A stretch of DNA of 64,000 bases, taken from contig OX463807.1 in NCBI GenBank assembly GCA_949825045.1, positions 35,608,749-35,672,748 of the forward strand, in the 5' to 3' direction. Of the stretch, positions 1-10,599 are shown one piece after another (the first letter of the stretch is position 1; every line of letters starts with the position of its first letter). This DNA is from Argyresthia goedartella (Eukaryota > Arthropoda > Insecta > Lepidoptera > Argyresthiidae). The position numbers and the translations under genes are program-made. Under the pieces are notes generated by a model. That model made no database searches. It was not told where the DNA came from and saw only the letters and a list, made by a program, of their open reading frames with translations.

Positions 1-2000
1 TCAATGCCGCGGGACACGTTGAACTCAGGGTCGGCCAGTTTCAGATTGTTCAAGTGTTCCCCTTCTGCTGATTGAAAAGATTTGCTCGGCAAGTTATTTA
101 TGAGCTTTTTCATTACCAGTGCTTCTGATTTGAAGGTGAAGACAGAGTTGATGGACTGACATTCAATTCCAATTCGTCCCTTGCAGTCCCCAGTGACGGT
201 CCCAACGCCTGACACCGTCGCAGTCATATGTTTTCTTGGCAGCCTTAAAAGTTGCGCTGCATTTTCAGTTATTAGATTTACTTGCGAGCCTTGGTCAAGT
301 AGTGCTCGCAAATGTACATAAGTTCCATTGAGGCCTTTTACTTTGATTTGTACTGTAGTGAGTAGTACCTCCGTTGCGTTACTGGATAAGTGATTCGACA
401 CTTTTTGAGTATAAGTAGGTTGCCGTTGAGTAGAGTAGTTTCTTCCAGAACCCGAAGTTGAGGGTGGTTTCTTCATCTTATTGTGCAACAGCGTGTGATG
501 TGGCTTAGCACACTCTTTGCATTTCTTAGTCGATGAGCATTGCATGTCGCCGTGGTCGTACAGACAGTTTTTGCAGAGTTGCATGCGGGCGACGTTAGAG
601 TTTCTGGTTTCAGTGTTCATGTCTAGAAACTTGCGGCATTTCATGAGTACGTGGTTTTCGTCACAAAGTGGGCAATTTCCTTGGTAAGACGTGAAAAATG
701 ACTTCTTATATTCCCGCTTGAATCCAAAAGTCGGTTTATATGTCCCGTAGTGCTGCTTTTCAGTAGGTTGAGGCGGTTTCTGTACCTTAGGGACTTCTTT
801 TTGACGAGTTTTTATTTCTTACGCCATAAATTGGCTTTCCAAGAAGTTTGTGAACTCATGAAGGTCTGGTACTTCCCTCGGTTCACGTAGTTCTTTGCAG
901 TATTCGTTGTAGGTATCAGAGTCAAGTTTTTGCGACATAAGGTGCTCAATTAGCGGATCCCAATTTTCTGTTTCCACGCCGATGTTAATTAAGCCATTCA
1001 TGCATTCATTTATGACGTCATGCATTCTTTTGACAGTAAATGCGCTCGCCTGGTGTATTACTGGTAAATTCAATATAGTATTTATGTAGGATGTAAATTG
1101 CAGTCTGCGATTGTCGTAGCGCTGCATAAGGATGTTCCAGCATGACTCATAATTTTCAGCACTGATGTTCAAATGCTGCACTAGTTTTTCAGCCTCCCCT
1201 CTCAGCTTTGCTTTTAAGTGTTGAAGTTTTTGTGCCTAGGAAATAGATGGATTGTTGTGTATTGTTTCCAAGAACAAATCTTTAAAAGACACCCATTGTT
1301 CATAGTTTCCGGTGAATATGGGGATGTCAATCTTTGGTGCGGATTGCTTGTAGTGTACATTGGTCCACAGCTTTTTATGCAGTGATTTTTTAAGTCGGTC
1401 GTATTCGCCTTCCAAAGTCATGAATAAGTCGTAGTACTTTTCCTCCGAACCTTGCAGTAGGGCGTCCAGTTCCCAGTGTAGTTTATCTATTGCTTCCCAT
1501 TTTGATCCCATTATCTTGAGGTGATCTTCAATCTCCCATTTCTCCATAGTATCTTCAATGTTCACTTTCGACATGGCCCTGTCAATGGCCTTGCAGTTTC
1601 CTTCCTGTCTAGTAAGTAGCTCTCTGACCTTGGTACTTGTGTCATCTACCTTCTTGGTCAGTTCTTCTCCAGTAAGACCATCATTTGTAGTTGAAGTTTT
1701 GTCAAAGTCGTCTTCTTGCAGGCTCTGAGACATGAGTTGTAGTATATTTTCTTTAGTGTTTGTATATATCTCCTTAGTTCTTTCGTAGACACATTCCTTA
1801 AAATATTCAATATCTTTTTCCTCATATTCCAATAATAATGCATGTCTTTGCTCAAAATCCTTCCATTGAGTTTCAAGTGATACAAGTCTCTTCGTGAGAT
1901 AGTCTGGCCTTTTCTTCCTTTCTGCTCCGTCCTTTTTGTAGTTAGCGCAGAGACTTTTTATGTTTTCAAAGACTTTGCTCTGAGTTTGTAGTTCAGCCAT
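1..2000 (-). pseudogene. BEL/Pao retrotransposon gag-protease, two in-frame stops, 3' end beyond window
   Basis: Reading leftwards from an ATG at 1998-2000, a single frame stays open to the left edge except for a TAG at 1236-1238 and a TAA at 819-821. The first ~250 codons are Glu/Lys-rich and look coiled-coil. Next comes the conserved Pao-type Gag block with YESCWNILMQRYDN, near 1110-1160. After the second stop lie two Cys/His knuckles (CPLCDENH near 670, and a cluster of CKNC, CKEC and HHTLLH at 500-580). A pepsin-like protease core follows, with ALLDQGSQVNLITE near 270-310, as in the DUF1758 protease of BEL/Pao elements. Gag would form the particle and the protease would mature it. No frameshift was found, so the copy died by point mutation and is fairly young. 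RT, RNase H and integrase should lie to the left of the window. The family call is by motif and is strong. Confidence 0.9.
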
Positions 2001-2757
2001 AGTTATGTTTAGTTGGTACCTTTTAGTTTCAGTAAGTATGAGTAGTATGTAGTTGATGAGTTCGACACGTAGTAGACGGTGTCCCTTGCTTGTTTCATCA
2101 GTAGTAAGTAGTCGCGATGCTTGATTTTGTCAGCGCACGCTAAGTTTTCTTCGTAGCTCGACCCGTAGAGTCGTAGGTCGCACACAGTTCTTCTCAATGC
2201 TCCCACAGTCCAAAAACCACAGAACACACTGAGTTTTCTCGAAGGACCATAATGTATGATCAAGTTTCCACACAGTTGTATAGAGTTCTAGTAGTGAGTT
2301 GTTACGAATGAAGTAGTAAAGTAGTGGTAGTAATGAAACACGTCATTTTGTCTTCACTGTAAGTGGTCAACTAAATTTATTACGGTAGAAATATGCGGGC
2401 TGAGTAAAATGCCACGTTAACAAAACATTATATGCACGGTGTAACCGTACATAGGTTACGTAAACATTTATGTACAATCACATACATTGGTTATGATATG
2501 GCGTTTGATGATTAAGGGATAAGATTTGGCAGAGTAATTCCCCTGAACTTAGACAGTCTGAGAAAGTTAACTTGGTACCTCACGTCATACCGTCACTGTC
2601 CTACTGACGCGTCGTGGGCGAGACCGAGCGAAGAGGTGAGGGGAAATAAAACTCCTTGCGTGTGCCAAGTTGACTTTGTTGTCGCGTTGTACTTGTTTCC
2701 TTGGAACATATGGTCACCCTATTTCATTCGCCAACCGCCACCGCCGTAGTAAATTCT
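2001..2757 (-). other. Leader / probable 5' LTR region of the BEL/Pao element, not resolved
   Basis: This stretch is just upstream of the gag ATG (minus strand), where the leader, primer binding site and 5' LTR of a BEL/Pao element belong. No coding region is credible. The partner LTR lies outside the window, so neither LTR end can be fixed. The element boundary is somewhere between about 2300 and 2700. Confidence 0.35.
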
Positions 2758-3055
2758 GAGGTTATATCTGAAATTTTCCATTTATCCTTTATCGGTGCTG
2801 TCACTAACTCAAAGATAGCAATGAAACTTCCTTTCAGTATAGTCACTAAATGTTCCCCCTCCCTCTGTCGCTCTAGGCTTCTTCGTTATGGAGAAATTGA
2901 TTAACCCGAATATTTGGAGGTTATAATCGAACTTTTCCACGTTTATTCTCTAATGGGGCTGTCACTAATTTAATGAGAGCAACAAAACTTCGTTTCAGTG
3001 CAGTCACTAACTGTTCTCACACTCTTTCTATCCCTCAGGTCCTTATTTATGGAAA
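2758..3055. repeat. Degenerate tandem duplication, ~159-bp period
   Basis: Two diverged copies (2758-2894 and 2917-3055) share, in order, a 'gaggttat' start, 'gctgtcactaa', 'acaaaacttc/atgaaacttc', 'cagtcactaa' and 'ttatgg'. A weaker third copy may continue to about 3200, where 'cagtcactaaatcgtcactaaatc' recurs. It is non-coding, with no known family recognised. The rest up to 3384 holds more scattered 'gtcactaa' motifs and nothing else I can name. Confidence 0.6.
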
Positions 3056-3384
3056 TCACACTGGCCAAGGCACCTGATGTTCCTGAAACTAAAATTTATT
3101 TTACATCTAAACGGTGACACTAGGAGTAAAAGAAAAGCAGTGGTTCTCAGTCACTAAATCGTCACTAAATCTTTATTTATTTATAGTGTCTCTAGGGTCG
3201 GTACTTTTGAAGATTCAGGTTGGCCGAGGGTTCTGATATCAGGCCCCTCGGCCAGATATAAATGCTAATAACTTTGCAACCGTTGAGTCACTAATTATCT
3301 GGCTGGCATATATCTCAGTCACCAATTAGTCACTAAATCCTGGAGTAGCAACCAGCTCCTTACATCCATTGGCCAAATGTTCTG

Positions 3385-4370
3385 ATGTACATCCTTTTTA
3401 TGCTGGTGGGAGACTTTAACTTTTCATGTCTGAACTGGGACCCTGGTTATCCCGTGTGTATCAAACATGGCACTGTCGTGTTTCAAAACTCTGCAACAAA
3501 CTTCGTAAACCTTATGAACTTTCTTGGGTTTGATCAATACAATAAACTAAGAAATTGTTGTAATTAGATTACATCTAGTATACAGTAATTTTGCAATTGA
3601 TGTTACCCAGTCCTGTTCACCAGTTGTTGCGGAGGACAGATTCCACGATACTCTCCATCTGGAGTGCACAGATGTGAGCCTTAAAACCATCCCACCAGAG
3701 AAGCGATTGAAAAATCAGTTTAGGAAGGGCGACTACAGTGCTATGAATACTTTCTTTACTGAAACAGATTGGAGTGACCTGGATAAGGGTAGTGTAGATG
3801 AAGCTGTCTCATACCTTACCTCTAGAATACATGATGCCATCGAGATGTTTGTACCGAAAGCTACGACCTGTAACTCGCGACATTACCCCATATGGTACAG
3901 CCGAGCCTTAATCAACATCATCAAGGAGAAAAATAAATACCACACTTTTTGGAAAAAATATAAAAACTCACATACTACTGCACTACTACGACACTTTTTC
4001 TCTCCTTCGTAGTAGGCAAAAACAGGTACAGGAGGAATGTAACGCAAACTACACAAGGTTGGCTCAGGATGGCATAAAGGAGAACCCCAAGCTTTTTTGG
4101 TCGTACGTTAAAGCTAAACGAAAGGATGGATCTGGGTACCCTCAGAACATGACCTACAACAGCAATCCCTTAGGCTCTAAACAGGAAACATGCAATGTTT
4201 TCAATGAATACTTCGGGAAAATGTTCTGTCCTCCTGCTCCCTATTCCGATACAGATCTATTAGACCCGCCTCATCAGTTAGTGACTAACAGTATTGCGGT
4301 TTCGATTGAGGATATATTCAAACTTCTAAAAAAACTTGATAAAAGTGTGATAAAATTCCTCCTAAACTAA
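3385..4370 (+). pseudogene. Endonuclease and linker part of the Jockey-like ORF2, frameshifted
   Basis: Three broken frames. The first has LMLVGDFNFSCLNWDP, the GDFN motif of the apurinic-like (exonuclease-endonuclease-phosphatase) domain that nicks target DNA. The second (3674-4012) has WSDL and the PIWYSRALINIIKEKNKY stretch seen between endonuclease and RT in Jockey-group elements. The third (4059-4370) continues with FWSYVKAKRKD. Frames change near 3600-3670, 4000 and 4350. The upstream endonuclease half is missing, so the product cannot be active. Confidence 0.8.
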
Positions 4371-4429
4371 TCGTATGTTGCGCCAAATCACTGGCTGGCC
4401 CACTATCAATAATATCCAACAGGTCTTTC

Positions 4430-5816
4430 CGTGAGGGAGTATTTCCGTCCACTTGGAAGTTCGCAAAGATTGTACCAGTCCATAAAAAGGGCTCCAAGAT
4501 ACCGGTAGAAAACTATAGACCAATATCTATTTTAAACGTTTTCAGCAAGGTGATGGAGCAGGTGGTTCATAGGCACATCTACCAGAATATTGCCCCGAAA
4601 GTCCCAGGTGAACAACACGGCTTCCTGAGGTCCAGGTCCACTACAACCAACTTGGCTGTGTTTGTGGACTCGGTTCTCGTAGGAATGGATAAGGGGGGTC
4701 AAGTTGATGCTGTTTATACGGATTTTGAGAAGGCGTTCGACCTGGTTGACCACATCATACTCCTGAAAAAGTTAAAAAACCTGGGTATCCGGGGCGATGT
4801 TTTACGATGGACGGAATCTTACATTAATAGAAGATGTCAGGCTGTTGTCGTTGGTTGCTGTCGGTCAGATTTGATTATTACGGTACCTTCTGGTGTTCCT
4901 CAAGGGTCAATTTTGGGACCCTTACTCTATGTTGCATATTTATATGACATTGGTATTTGCTTCAGTCACGCCAGGTTCCTCTTGTATTCTGATGACAAAA
5001 AAGTTTTTTCACAAATAAATTCAATCCAAGATTGCGTCAATTTACAGGCGGACCTGAACAGGCTATCTGACTACTATGAGCGCAACAGAATAAAAGTTAA
5101 CGTTGCAAAATGTAATGTTATAAGTTTAACAAAACGTAGAAAGCCAATTTTGTACGACTATAAATTAAATGAATCACCAATTATAAGGGTACAAACGATA
5201 CGCGACCTAGGTGTCATCTAGGTGCTTGTAGTCCACAAGCTTACTTTTCAGGAACACATTGAACATGTCACAAATAAAGTTTTCAGAAATCTAGGTTTTA
5301 TTTTAAGAGTGGGTTCATTTACTGACCTTAGCTGTATCCTTGTACTGTACTTTGCGTATGTTAGAAGCATTCTTGAATACTGCTGCACGGTATGGAATCA
5401 TCAATACGAGGTTTACATAAATATGGTTGAGCGTCTCCAGATAAAATTTCTGCGCCATCTCAGCTTTCGTGACGGATATCATGTCGATGACTACGCAGCA
5501 GAATGCCGACATCACAACGTCCTCAGCTTAGAGTCCCGTCGAGGGATGATGGACATGAGGCTGCTCTACAACATTTGCCATGGTGTAGTTGACTGTCCGG
5601 ATCTGGTTAAGGCTCTGGTCAGACTGGACACGTACCCGCCATACCAGACTTTTCAATGTGCCGCTATCCCGTACAAACTACGCAGCCAATTCTATCAGCC
5701 GCCGCCTGCCTCGCACATACAATGAAAAAATTTCCGGTCTAGACATTTTCCATCACTCTCCTGGCCTCTTTCAAAAGAATATGAAATTGATCTTTGTACC
5801 ACCACTAAATCAATAA
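4430..5816 (+). pseudogene. Reverse transcriptase of the Jockey-like element
   Basis: RT motifs run in order: VENYRPISILNVFSKVMEQ near 4505-4555, QHGFLRSRSTTTN near 4610, YTDFEKAFDLVDH (motif A), SGVPQGSILGPLLYV (motif B) and FLLYSDDKKVF (motif C) near 4980. The usual motif C is YADD; here it reads YSDD, with both aspartates kept. A TAG at 5219-5221 interrupts the frame just before the HKLTFQEHIEHV segment. The thumb and C-terminal region continue to 5725, then shift frame to 5816. It made cDNA from LINE RNA at the target nick; it is now dead. Confidence 0.88.
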
Positions 5817-5852
5817 CTTTCGTCAAAAATAAATAACTTTCTCTCTATTACT

Positions 5853-5898
5853 ACCACACACACACCCACCCTCACACACACATACACACACACGCACA
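5853..5898. repeat. (CA)n-rich microsatellite
   Basis: Interrupted CA/CAC repeats in the 3' flank of the Jockey-like relic. From 5990 to 6168 I see only AT-rich sequence. Confidence 0.8.
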
Positions 5899-6168
5899 CT
5901 TCACACCTCCCCTTCCCTCTGTAACTCCTAGTTCATTTATCAAATCTTAAAACTTTAAAAAAAATAAAACTTAAAAATTGTAGGTAGCTGCTGTATTTGC
6001 AAAATTTTTAAATGTAAAAGTAAGATAATAAGAGCCCCTGATTGGCCTAGGTTTAAGTTATTTATTATGCTGTACATTTTTAAGATTGTGCTGTGGGCTC
6101 AGTTCCCAAATTAACAAATATACAAATAAGCATAAGCATATAAGAAAGAAATACAAACAAGAGTCCGG

Positions 6169-6390
6169 ATGGCAGATGGGTCCAACGTTCACGTGACACA
6201 CGCGATGGACGTACAGCTGCAGACAAAAGGAAAGTCGATGATGCATAATATGAAGATTCTGAAAACAGCATCGCGCATTATCCTAGGGATGGACATCCTG
6301 AACAAAATTGAAATGAGTGTAACTTGGAGCATTAAAGTGGGAAACCCGGGGTCAGTACTTGTATTAGACACATTGAATTTGGAGGAGGGG
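6169..6390 (+). pseudogene. Ty3/Gypsy-type aspartic protease fragment
   Basis: An open stretch encodes the C-terminal half of a retroviral-type protease: VQLQTKGKSMMHNMKILKTA followed by IILGMDILNKIEMSVTW, which matches the flap-to-ILGxDFL end typical of Ty3/Gypsy proteases. The catalytic DTG half lies upstream and is gone. The frame then runs into a G-rich, low-complexity tract (6380-6540) that is not protein-like. It is an isolated relic, possibly of the same element as the debris at 7.3-8.3 kb. Confidence 0.65.
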
Positions 6391-6533
6391 GGGAGGAGGG
6401 ATGGAGGGGGAGGGGAGTTCCCCCACCTACTCCCCCTTTTAGGAAACCATTATGTTATGGAGGTCCAAAGATTGAAGAAAATGCCTACATTTTTGGATTT
6501 CGGGGGAGTTGGAGGAGGAGAGGGGTTGGAGGA

Positions 6534-6812
6534 GGGGTTGCCAAGAGTAGGAGGTCGCCTCGCTCCGCTCCGCTTCGCTCCGGCTCCCGGGACTGCTGTA
6601 ACGTGTGAACCTAACAAACCTATCTTTAGTTTTTAAAAAGCAAGTGACCTAAATCAACCAATTTGGTTCTGATGTGACATGCTCGCGGATGCTTCTGCTC
6701 CGGCTAGAGGGGTGCCAGGAGTAGAGGGTTGCCTTGCTCCGCTCCGCTTCGCTCCGGCTACCGAGTCTGCTATAACGTGTGAATCTAACAAACCTATCTT
6801 TAGTTTTTAAAC
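6534..6812. repeat. Direct duplication, ~100-bp unit, 174-bp offset
   Basis: Copies at ~6534-6638 and ~6709-6812 share 'ggggt(t)gcca.gagtag', 'gctccgctccgcttcgctcc', 'ctgtaacgtgtgaa' (with one change in copy 2), and 'aacaaacctatctttag'. The CCGCTCCGCTTCG core is GC-rich against an AT-rich background. No known family recognised. From 6813 to 7270 nothing further can be supported. Confidence 0.75.
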
Positions 6813-7270
6813 ACTGCAATTTGCTTCTGTGACTCCGGTGCAACATGGTATCAAAACTCCATAAAGTAGTTAGTAAGTAAACAAAGCCAAAGTCGTCGAG
6901 AGAATCACGGATAAAACGCAACAGCAACGAAAGCGCAACAGAACTTTCACTAAACACGGAAGGAAACGGAATGAAATGAGCAAGTCATTATGTCATAAAA
7001 TACAAAATGGCCGACGCAAATTTCTACCATTACAACAAAATCTTGTAATTTATACTAAAATCATGTACCAATATCCAACGTTGGAGCTTTTGTGTTTGAC
7101 ATTTGTCGTTCCGAGATTGGCCAAGTTGTAAAAATCGCGTAAACATATTTTATAATTAAAGTGCTAAAATGATGTTTCCTAAATCAGAAAATGGTATCAG
7201 AGGATAGCTAAGGACCCCCCCCCCCCCTTACCACCTAAGTACTCCAATCTTCAAATTTCAATGTATCTTA

Positions 7271-8047
7271 TATAAGACCCAACCCGAAACCCGAAAGAAG
7301 TTTGCGAAAAAGAAGGAAAAATATAAAAATAACCAAAACACGGAAATAAAACAAAAAGAAGATAGGAAAGAGAAAGAGAAACCATTCGTTTTGAACACGC
7401 AGCATCAAAGTACCCTCCAGCGACTAAATCCCATACACCGATATAGTAAGAAATACCCTAAAATGAAGAATACAAGAATGATGTGCGGCGCAACAAGTCG
7501 AGAATCCAGCCAGTCAGTACCATACCAAGCGACGGACGGTAAACAGCAGTCACGTATTATGTACCGAGTGAAAACACATAACGGGACGCGCAACAGTGGA
7601 TGAGCAGTGGACATCGCAAATTATTCCATAACAATGCCGGGAACAGGAGGAGAGCAAAGGGAGGACGCTGAAAAACCCACGACGCCCCCATCGGGAATTC
7701 AAGAGTGGGACCTGATTGAACTATAGGAGTTGCTGGGTCAAACCGAACATACGGTGACGGACGAGCTGCCGGAGGACTGCCTGGAGATACTCTGGGAGGA
7801 GGACATTTAACCAAAACATACACAGGAGGCAACCATACCAGATACCGGTACTTCCGCCCAGGTGACGGCCGGAGTACCCACCAAAAATACCCCCGTGGCA
7901 CCTGTACCGGGAACGGACCCCCCCACGCAGGAGGTGATCCAGGGGGAATCGCGTTACAACGGCCAAGGGACCACCAAGATGGCGCAATTAGAGTTTACAC
8001 CAGGCCCAAGTACGCCCACAAAAGGGGAAGAGAGTGGCGCAGAGTAG
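7271..8047 (+). pseudogene. Degenerate retroelement reading frame (probable Gypsy polyprotein end)
   Basis: A lysine-rich stretch (7271-7390) leads into a Gln/Ser/Pro-rich frame to 7603. A second frame from the ATG at 7634 carries in-frame stops near 7723 and 7808 and ends at 8047. Its composition is acidic and proline/threonine-rich (EKPTTPPSGIQEWDLIEL). There is no catalytic motif. The position just upstream of an LTR-like end and primer binding site suggests the C-terminal end of a Gag or Pol polyprotein. I do not recognise the exact protein; the assignment rests on context. Confidence 0.4.
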
Positions 8048-8089
8048 GAATAATAGGATTTTACCGACCTACATTCTTACGAGGGACGG

Positions 8090-8292
8090 AGGCGGGGGGA
8101 AGCGGAGTGCCACGGCTACCTGGATGAAGCCCGGGTGCCGGAAGTGGGGATAGGGGGACGGGAAGTGCCTGCAGCAGTCCTGGATTGAGCCCGGGAGCTA
8201 TCGGCGGAGGGAGGGGCGGGCCAGTTAGTGGAGCGAGGGCGCCGACCAACACGCCAATAACGTTTTAAGTAGTAAAGTGTAATCACGTTACA
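8090..8292 (+). mobile_element. Probable LTR remnant ending in TTACA
   Basis: A GC-rich block with an internal duplicated 'tgga.t.agcccggg' motif ends ...cacgttaca at 8292, one base before a primer-binding-site match. The 5' end of the LTR is not defined, and there is no second copy in the window to confirm it. Confidence 0.45.
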
Positions 8293-8293
8293 C

Positions 8294-8306
8294 TGGCGCC
8301 CAACGT
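8294..8306 (+). promoter_or_regulatory. Primer binding site match to tRNA-Lys
   Basis: TGGCGCCCAACGT is complementary to the CCA-tailed 3' end of tRNA-Lys(CTT), the primer used by gypsy-type elements. The match stops after 13 bases. It lies one base after a TACA terminus, the expected layout for the start of minus-strand DNA synthesis. Confidence 0.6.
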
Positions 8307-8388
8307 TAAAAACCCGCTTAGGTATACTTAGGGATAACATCCGACGTTAAAAATCCATGATAACCTAAAAGGGACATTTAGGGATAGG
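8296..8388. repeat. Short degenerate tandem duplication in the retroelement leader
   Basis: Two copies of a ~47-bp unit share 'acgttaaaaa.cc' and 'tttagggata'. This is non-coding leader-like sequence after the primer site. Confidence 0.45.
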
Positions 8389-8539
8389 CGCGAGATAAAA
8401 ATCAGAATCGTCCTAACCTCAAAACCCAATAAAAACCACAGCCATAAGCTGTACCGTAAAATCAGAATGTTTCTTCCTTAACCATATTTCGAGTAGTGAT
8501 ACTTTTTGTCATCTAAACTTTGAATGTTTATGTGTGCTA

Positions 8540-8790
8540 CCATACTTGCGCTGCTATTTTCTAAGTCTTACTACCCTACTTGTGGGAGCTTTTGATCTAT
8601 GCAGAAAACCTGGCTTATTTTTTCAATAGAGTTTTTCCTTTGTTTTTCTACCTGTGCATGGAATATGTGAGGTATTGTGCCCCTGTTTGGGCTTGCGAAT
8701 CGCTTATCCCCTACTTTTGTGGTCAACGAAGTCTTCGATTGGTTTTTACATTCTGCTTGTTGTTTATTCGGACCGTTTGTATTTTTATCA
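8540..8790. repeat. Degenerate ~140-160-bp repeat at the Gypsy insertion site (left part)
   Basis: The motifs 'ggtattgtgcccct.ttt' and 'cctacttttgtggt..aag' at 8671-8735 recur just beyond the Gypsy element at 14099-14150. With the element and its target duplication removed, the two copies are about 163 bp apart. A weaker copy ('ccctacttgtgggagcttttgat') lies near 8573. The Gypsy element therefore landed inside a small pre-existing tandem repeat. Confidence 0.6.
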
Positions 8791-8794
8791 AGAG

Positions 8795-8986
8795 AGTGTA
8801 GGGACATGCTTATGTCAGCAATATGTAACAGTGGTAGCGAGTGCGCTCTGCTTGCGAGTTAGTCGTTCCGTAATCGCGTTCTAAGTAACTTGTCTCTTCT
8901 GTGTTATCCCAGGTGTACCGTGTAAAGCTGAACTGTAATAAAGGATCTATACTAAAGACTAAGTGAATATTATTGACACTCCTAAA
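8795..8986 (+). repeat. 5' LTR of the Gypsy element
   Basis: 192 bp from AGTGTAGGGACATG to GACACTCCTAAA, repeated with one mismatch at 13864-14055. AATAAA at about 8937 could serve as the poly(A) signal. The exact terminal bases are ambiguous by one or two: the TGTA at 8797 could be the formal start, but the AGAG duplication fits a start at 8795. Confidence 0.92.
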
Positions 8987-9373
8987 TTGGTGACCCCGAC
9001 TCTTTTTTTTCTGGGAATCAGTGCAGTGACAAGTGTATACCTACCTACGAACGAGCGGCGACGGGACGACTCCCGGCTAACGGTGAACGAGGTAGCGTCG
9101 GTAAGCAGCGGTGCAGCAAACTTCGCGATGCAAGAGATGATGACAGCTATGAACAAATTGGTCCTGGAGGTAGCTTCTCTGCGCGGCGAGATACGTGGCA
9201 GGTCACAAGCAAGGTACCAGAGTAGGGGCAGATCAGCGTCAAGGGGCAGATCGCCATCACCTAACAGAACTCCAGAGAGTCCGGACTGGCTCTGTCGGTA
9301 CCATTTCCGATTTAGATCAAGAGCGACTAGATGTGAGAAACCCTGCGCATGGAAACAACCGGCGGAAAACTAG
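8963..9373 (+). pseudogene. Truncated Gag (C-terminal nucleocapsid part only)
   Basis: The gag frame ends at 9373 and keeps only the end of Gag: a short helix-like segment (MQEMMTAMNKLVLEVASLRG), an Arg/Ser-rich stretch (SRGRSASRGRSPSP) and the variant zinc finger CRYHFRFRSRATRCEKPC. In CsRn1-clade elements this is preceded by a ~200-residue capsid-like domain. Only ~130 bp separate the primer site from the surviving part, so the capsid region is deleted. The 'start' within the LTR is not a real start codon. With near-identical LTRs, the deletion either followed insertion or was carried by an element mobilised in trans. Confidence 0.85.
8988..9000 (+). promoter_or_regulatory. Primer binding site, tRNA-Trp type
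   Basis: TGGTGACCCCGAC, one base after the LTR, is complementary to the 3' end of insect tRNA-Trp plus CCA. This primer choice is a hallmark reported for the CsRn1 group. A T-tract follows it directly. Confidence 0.85.
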
Positions 9374-10599
9374 AAGCAACGGCCTCAGGAGACGTAGGAA
9401 ATACCGTGCTGCGAGAAAATCGTCTCTGTGTGTACGATCGTAAAAACGCGTTGCGGTGGTTAGTGGATACTGGTGCGAACATTTCAGTTATTCCAAAATC
9501 AAAAGTGAACAAACATTTGCGACGTGGAAATGTATCTTATAAACTATATGCGGCAAACGGTTCGGAGATACAAACCTACGGAACTGTGACTTTAGAATTA
9601 AATTTAAGATTAAGAAGAGCATTGAAATGGGTGTTTGTAATTGCCAATGTAAGCAAACCAATCTTGGGAGCAGATTTTTTAGAGCATTATAAGCTGTTAG
9701 TTGATGTAAGTGGGAAATGTTTGCGAGATAAAATTACTGACTTAAAAACAATAGGAATTTTGGTTGATGATGGGGCTACTACAGTGAGCACTTTCGATGG
9801 CGGAAACCCCTGTAGCGAAATTTTGGCTAGATACCCAGACATAACCAGGCCTTTTAACCTGAAATATGATACTAAACACGGGGTACACCATTACATTGAT
9901 ACAAAGGGCCCACCTGTTCATGCAAAGGCGAGACGTTTACCCCCAGATAGGTATGACAAGGTCAGGGAGGAATTTAGGAATATGCAAGAATTAGGTATTT
10001 GCCGTCCATCAAAGAGCGAATGGGCAAGCCCGCTTCACGTTGTGCCCAAGAAAGATGGGCAAATCCGACCCTGTGGTGACTACAGGCAGCTGAACGCGGC
10101 GACCAAGCCGGACCGTTACCCCATCCCAAGACTGCAGGACTTCACATATGGACTTTCAGGTAAGAAACTTTTTTCGCATATTGATGCAAATAAGGCATTC
10201 CATAACATCCCAATCAATCCTCAGGACGTCGAAAAAACCGCAATAATTACCCCATTTGGGCTATTCGAGTTTCCCAGAATGACGTTTGGCCTATGTAACG
10301 CAGCCCAGACGTATCAAAGGTTCATGAACGACGTAGTATTAAAAGGCATAGAACAGATTAGGTGCGAGGCTACCAGGGAATCGAGTACCGAAAAATCGAA
10401 CCTATTCTGTTATATTGATGACGTCATTATATCGAGTCATTGTGTGGAATGCCATAAGAAACACCTTGATGTGGTTTGCCAAAGGTATAGTGAGTGCGGG
10501 CTAACCATCAATATGGCAAAGTGTGAATTTGCAAAAGATAAAGTAGAATTCCTTGGTTATGAGGTATCGGCGGAGGGTATCACACCCTTTCCAAAGTAA
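9349..10599 (+). pseudogene. Gypsy Pol, N-terminal part: protease and reverse transcriptase
   Basis: The frame holds a retroviral aspartic protease (LVDTGANISVI near residues 38-48, ILGADFLEHYKLLVD near 103) and then the RT: SEWASPLHVVPKKDGQIRPC, FSHIDANKAFHNIPI (motif A), TFGLCNAAQTYQRFMND and CYIDDVIISSHC with catalytic YIDD at residues 355-358 (10411-10422). RT motif A reads HIDANKAFH, close to the usual KIDLTRAYH. The frame ends prematurely at 10597-10599, and the same protein continues one frame over. This one-base shift lies within about 10580-10595, beside a CCCTTTCC tract. Gag lies in a different frame, overlapping by about 25 bp. Confidence 0.95.

Larger units (their letters stand above)
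3385..5990 (+). mobile_element. Jockey-like non-LTR retrotransposon relic
   Basis: A decayed ORF2 of a Jockey/CR1-group LINE in order: an endonuclease fragment with GDFN (3385-3567), a linker region (3674-4370), reverse transcriptase (4430-5221) and the RT C-terminal part (5222-5816). The pieces lie in three frames and are 5'-truncated; no ORF1 is visible. It ends in an A-rich 3' region (5944-5975) just after a (CA)n tract. Boundaries are approximate because no target duplication was identified. Confidence 0.85.

Noticed and set aside
8571..8884. Overlapping hydrophobic frames on both strands upstream of and into the Gypsy LTR
   Set aside because: They end in the LTR, lack conserved motifs, and cover a degenerate tandem repeat.
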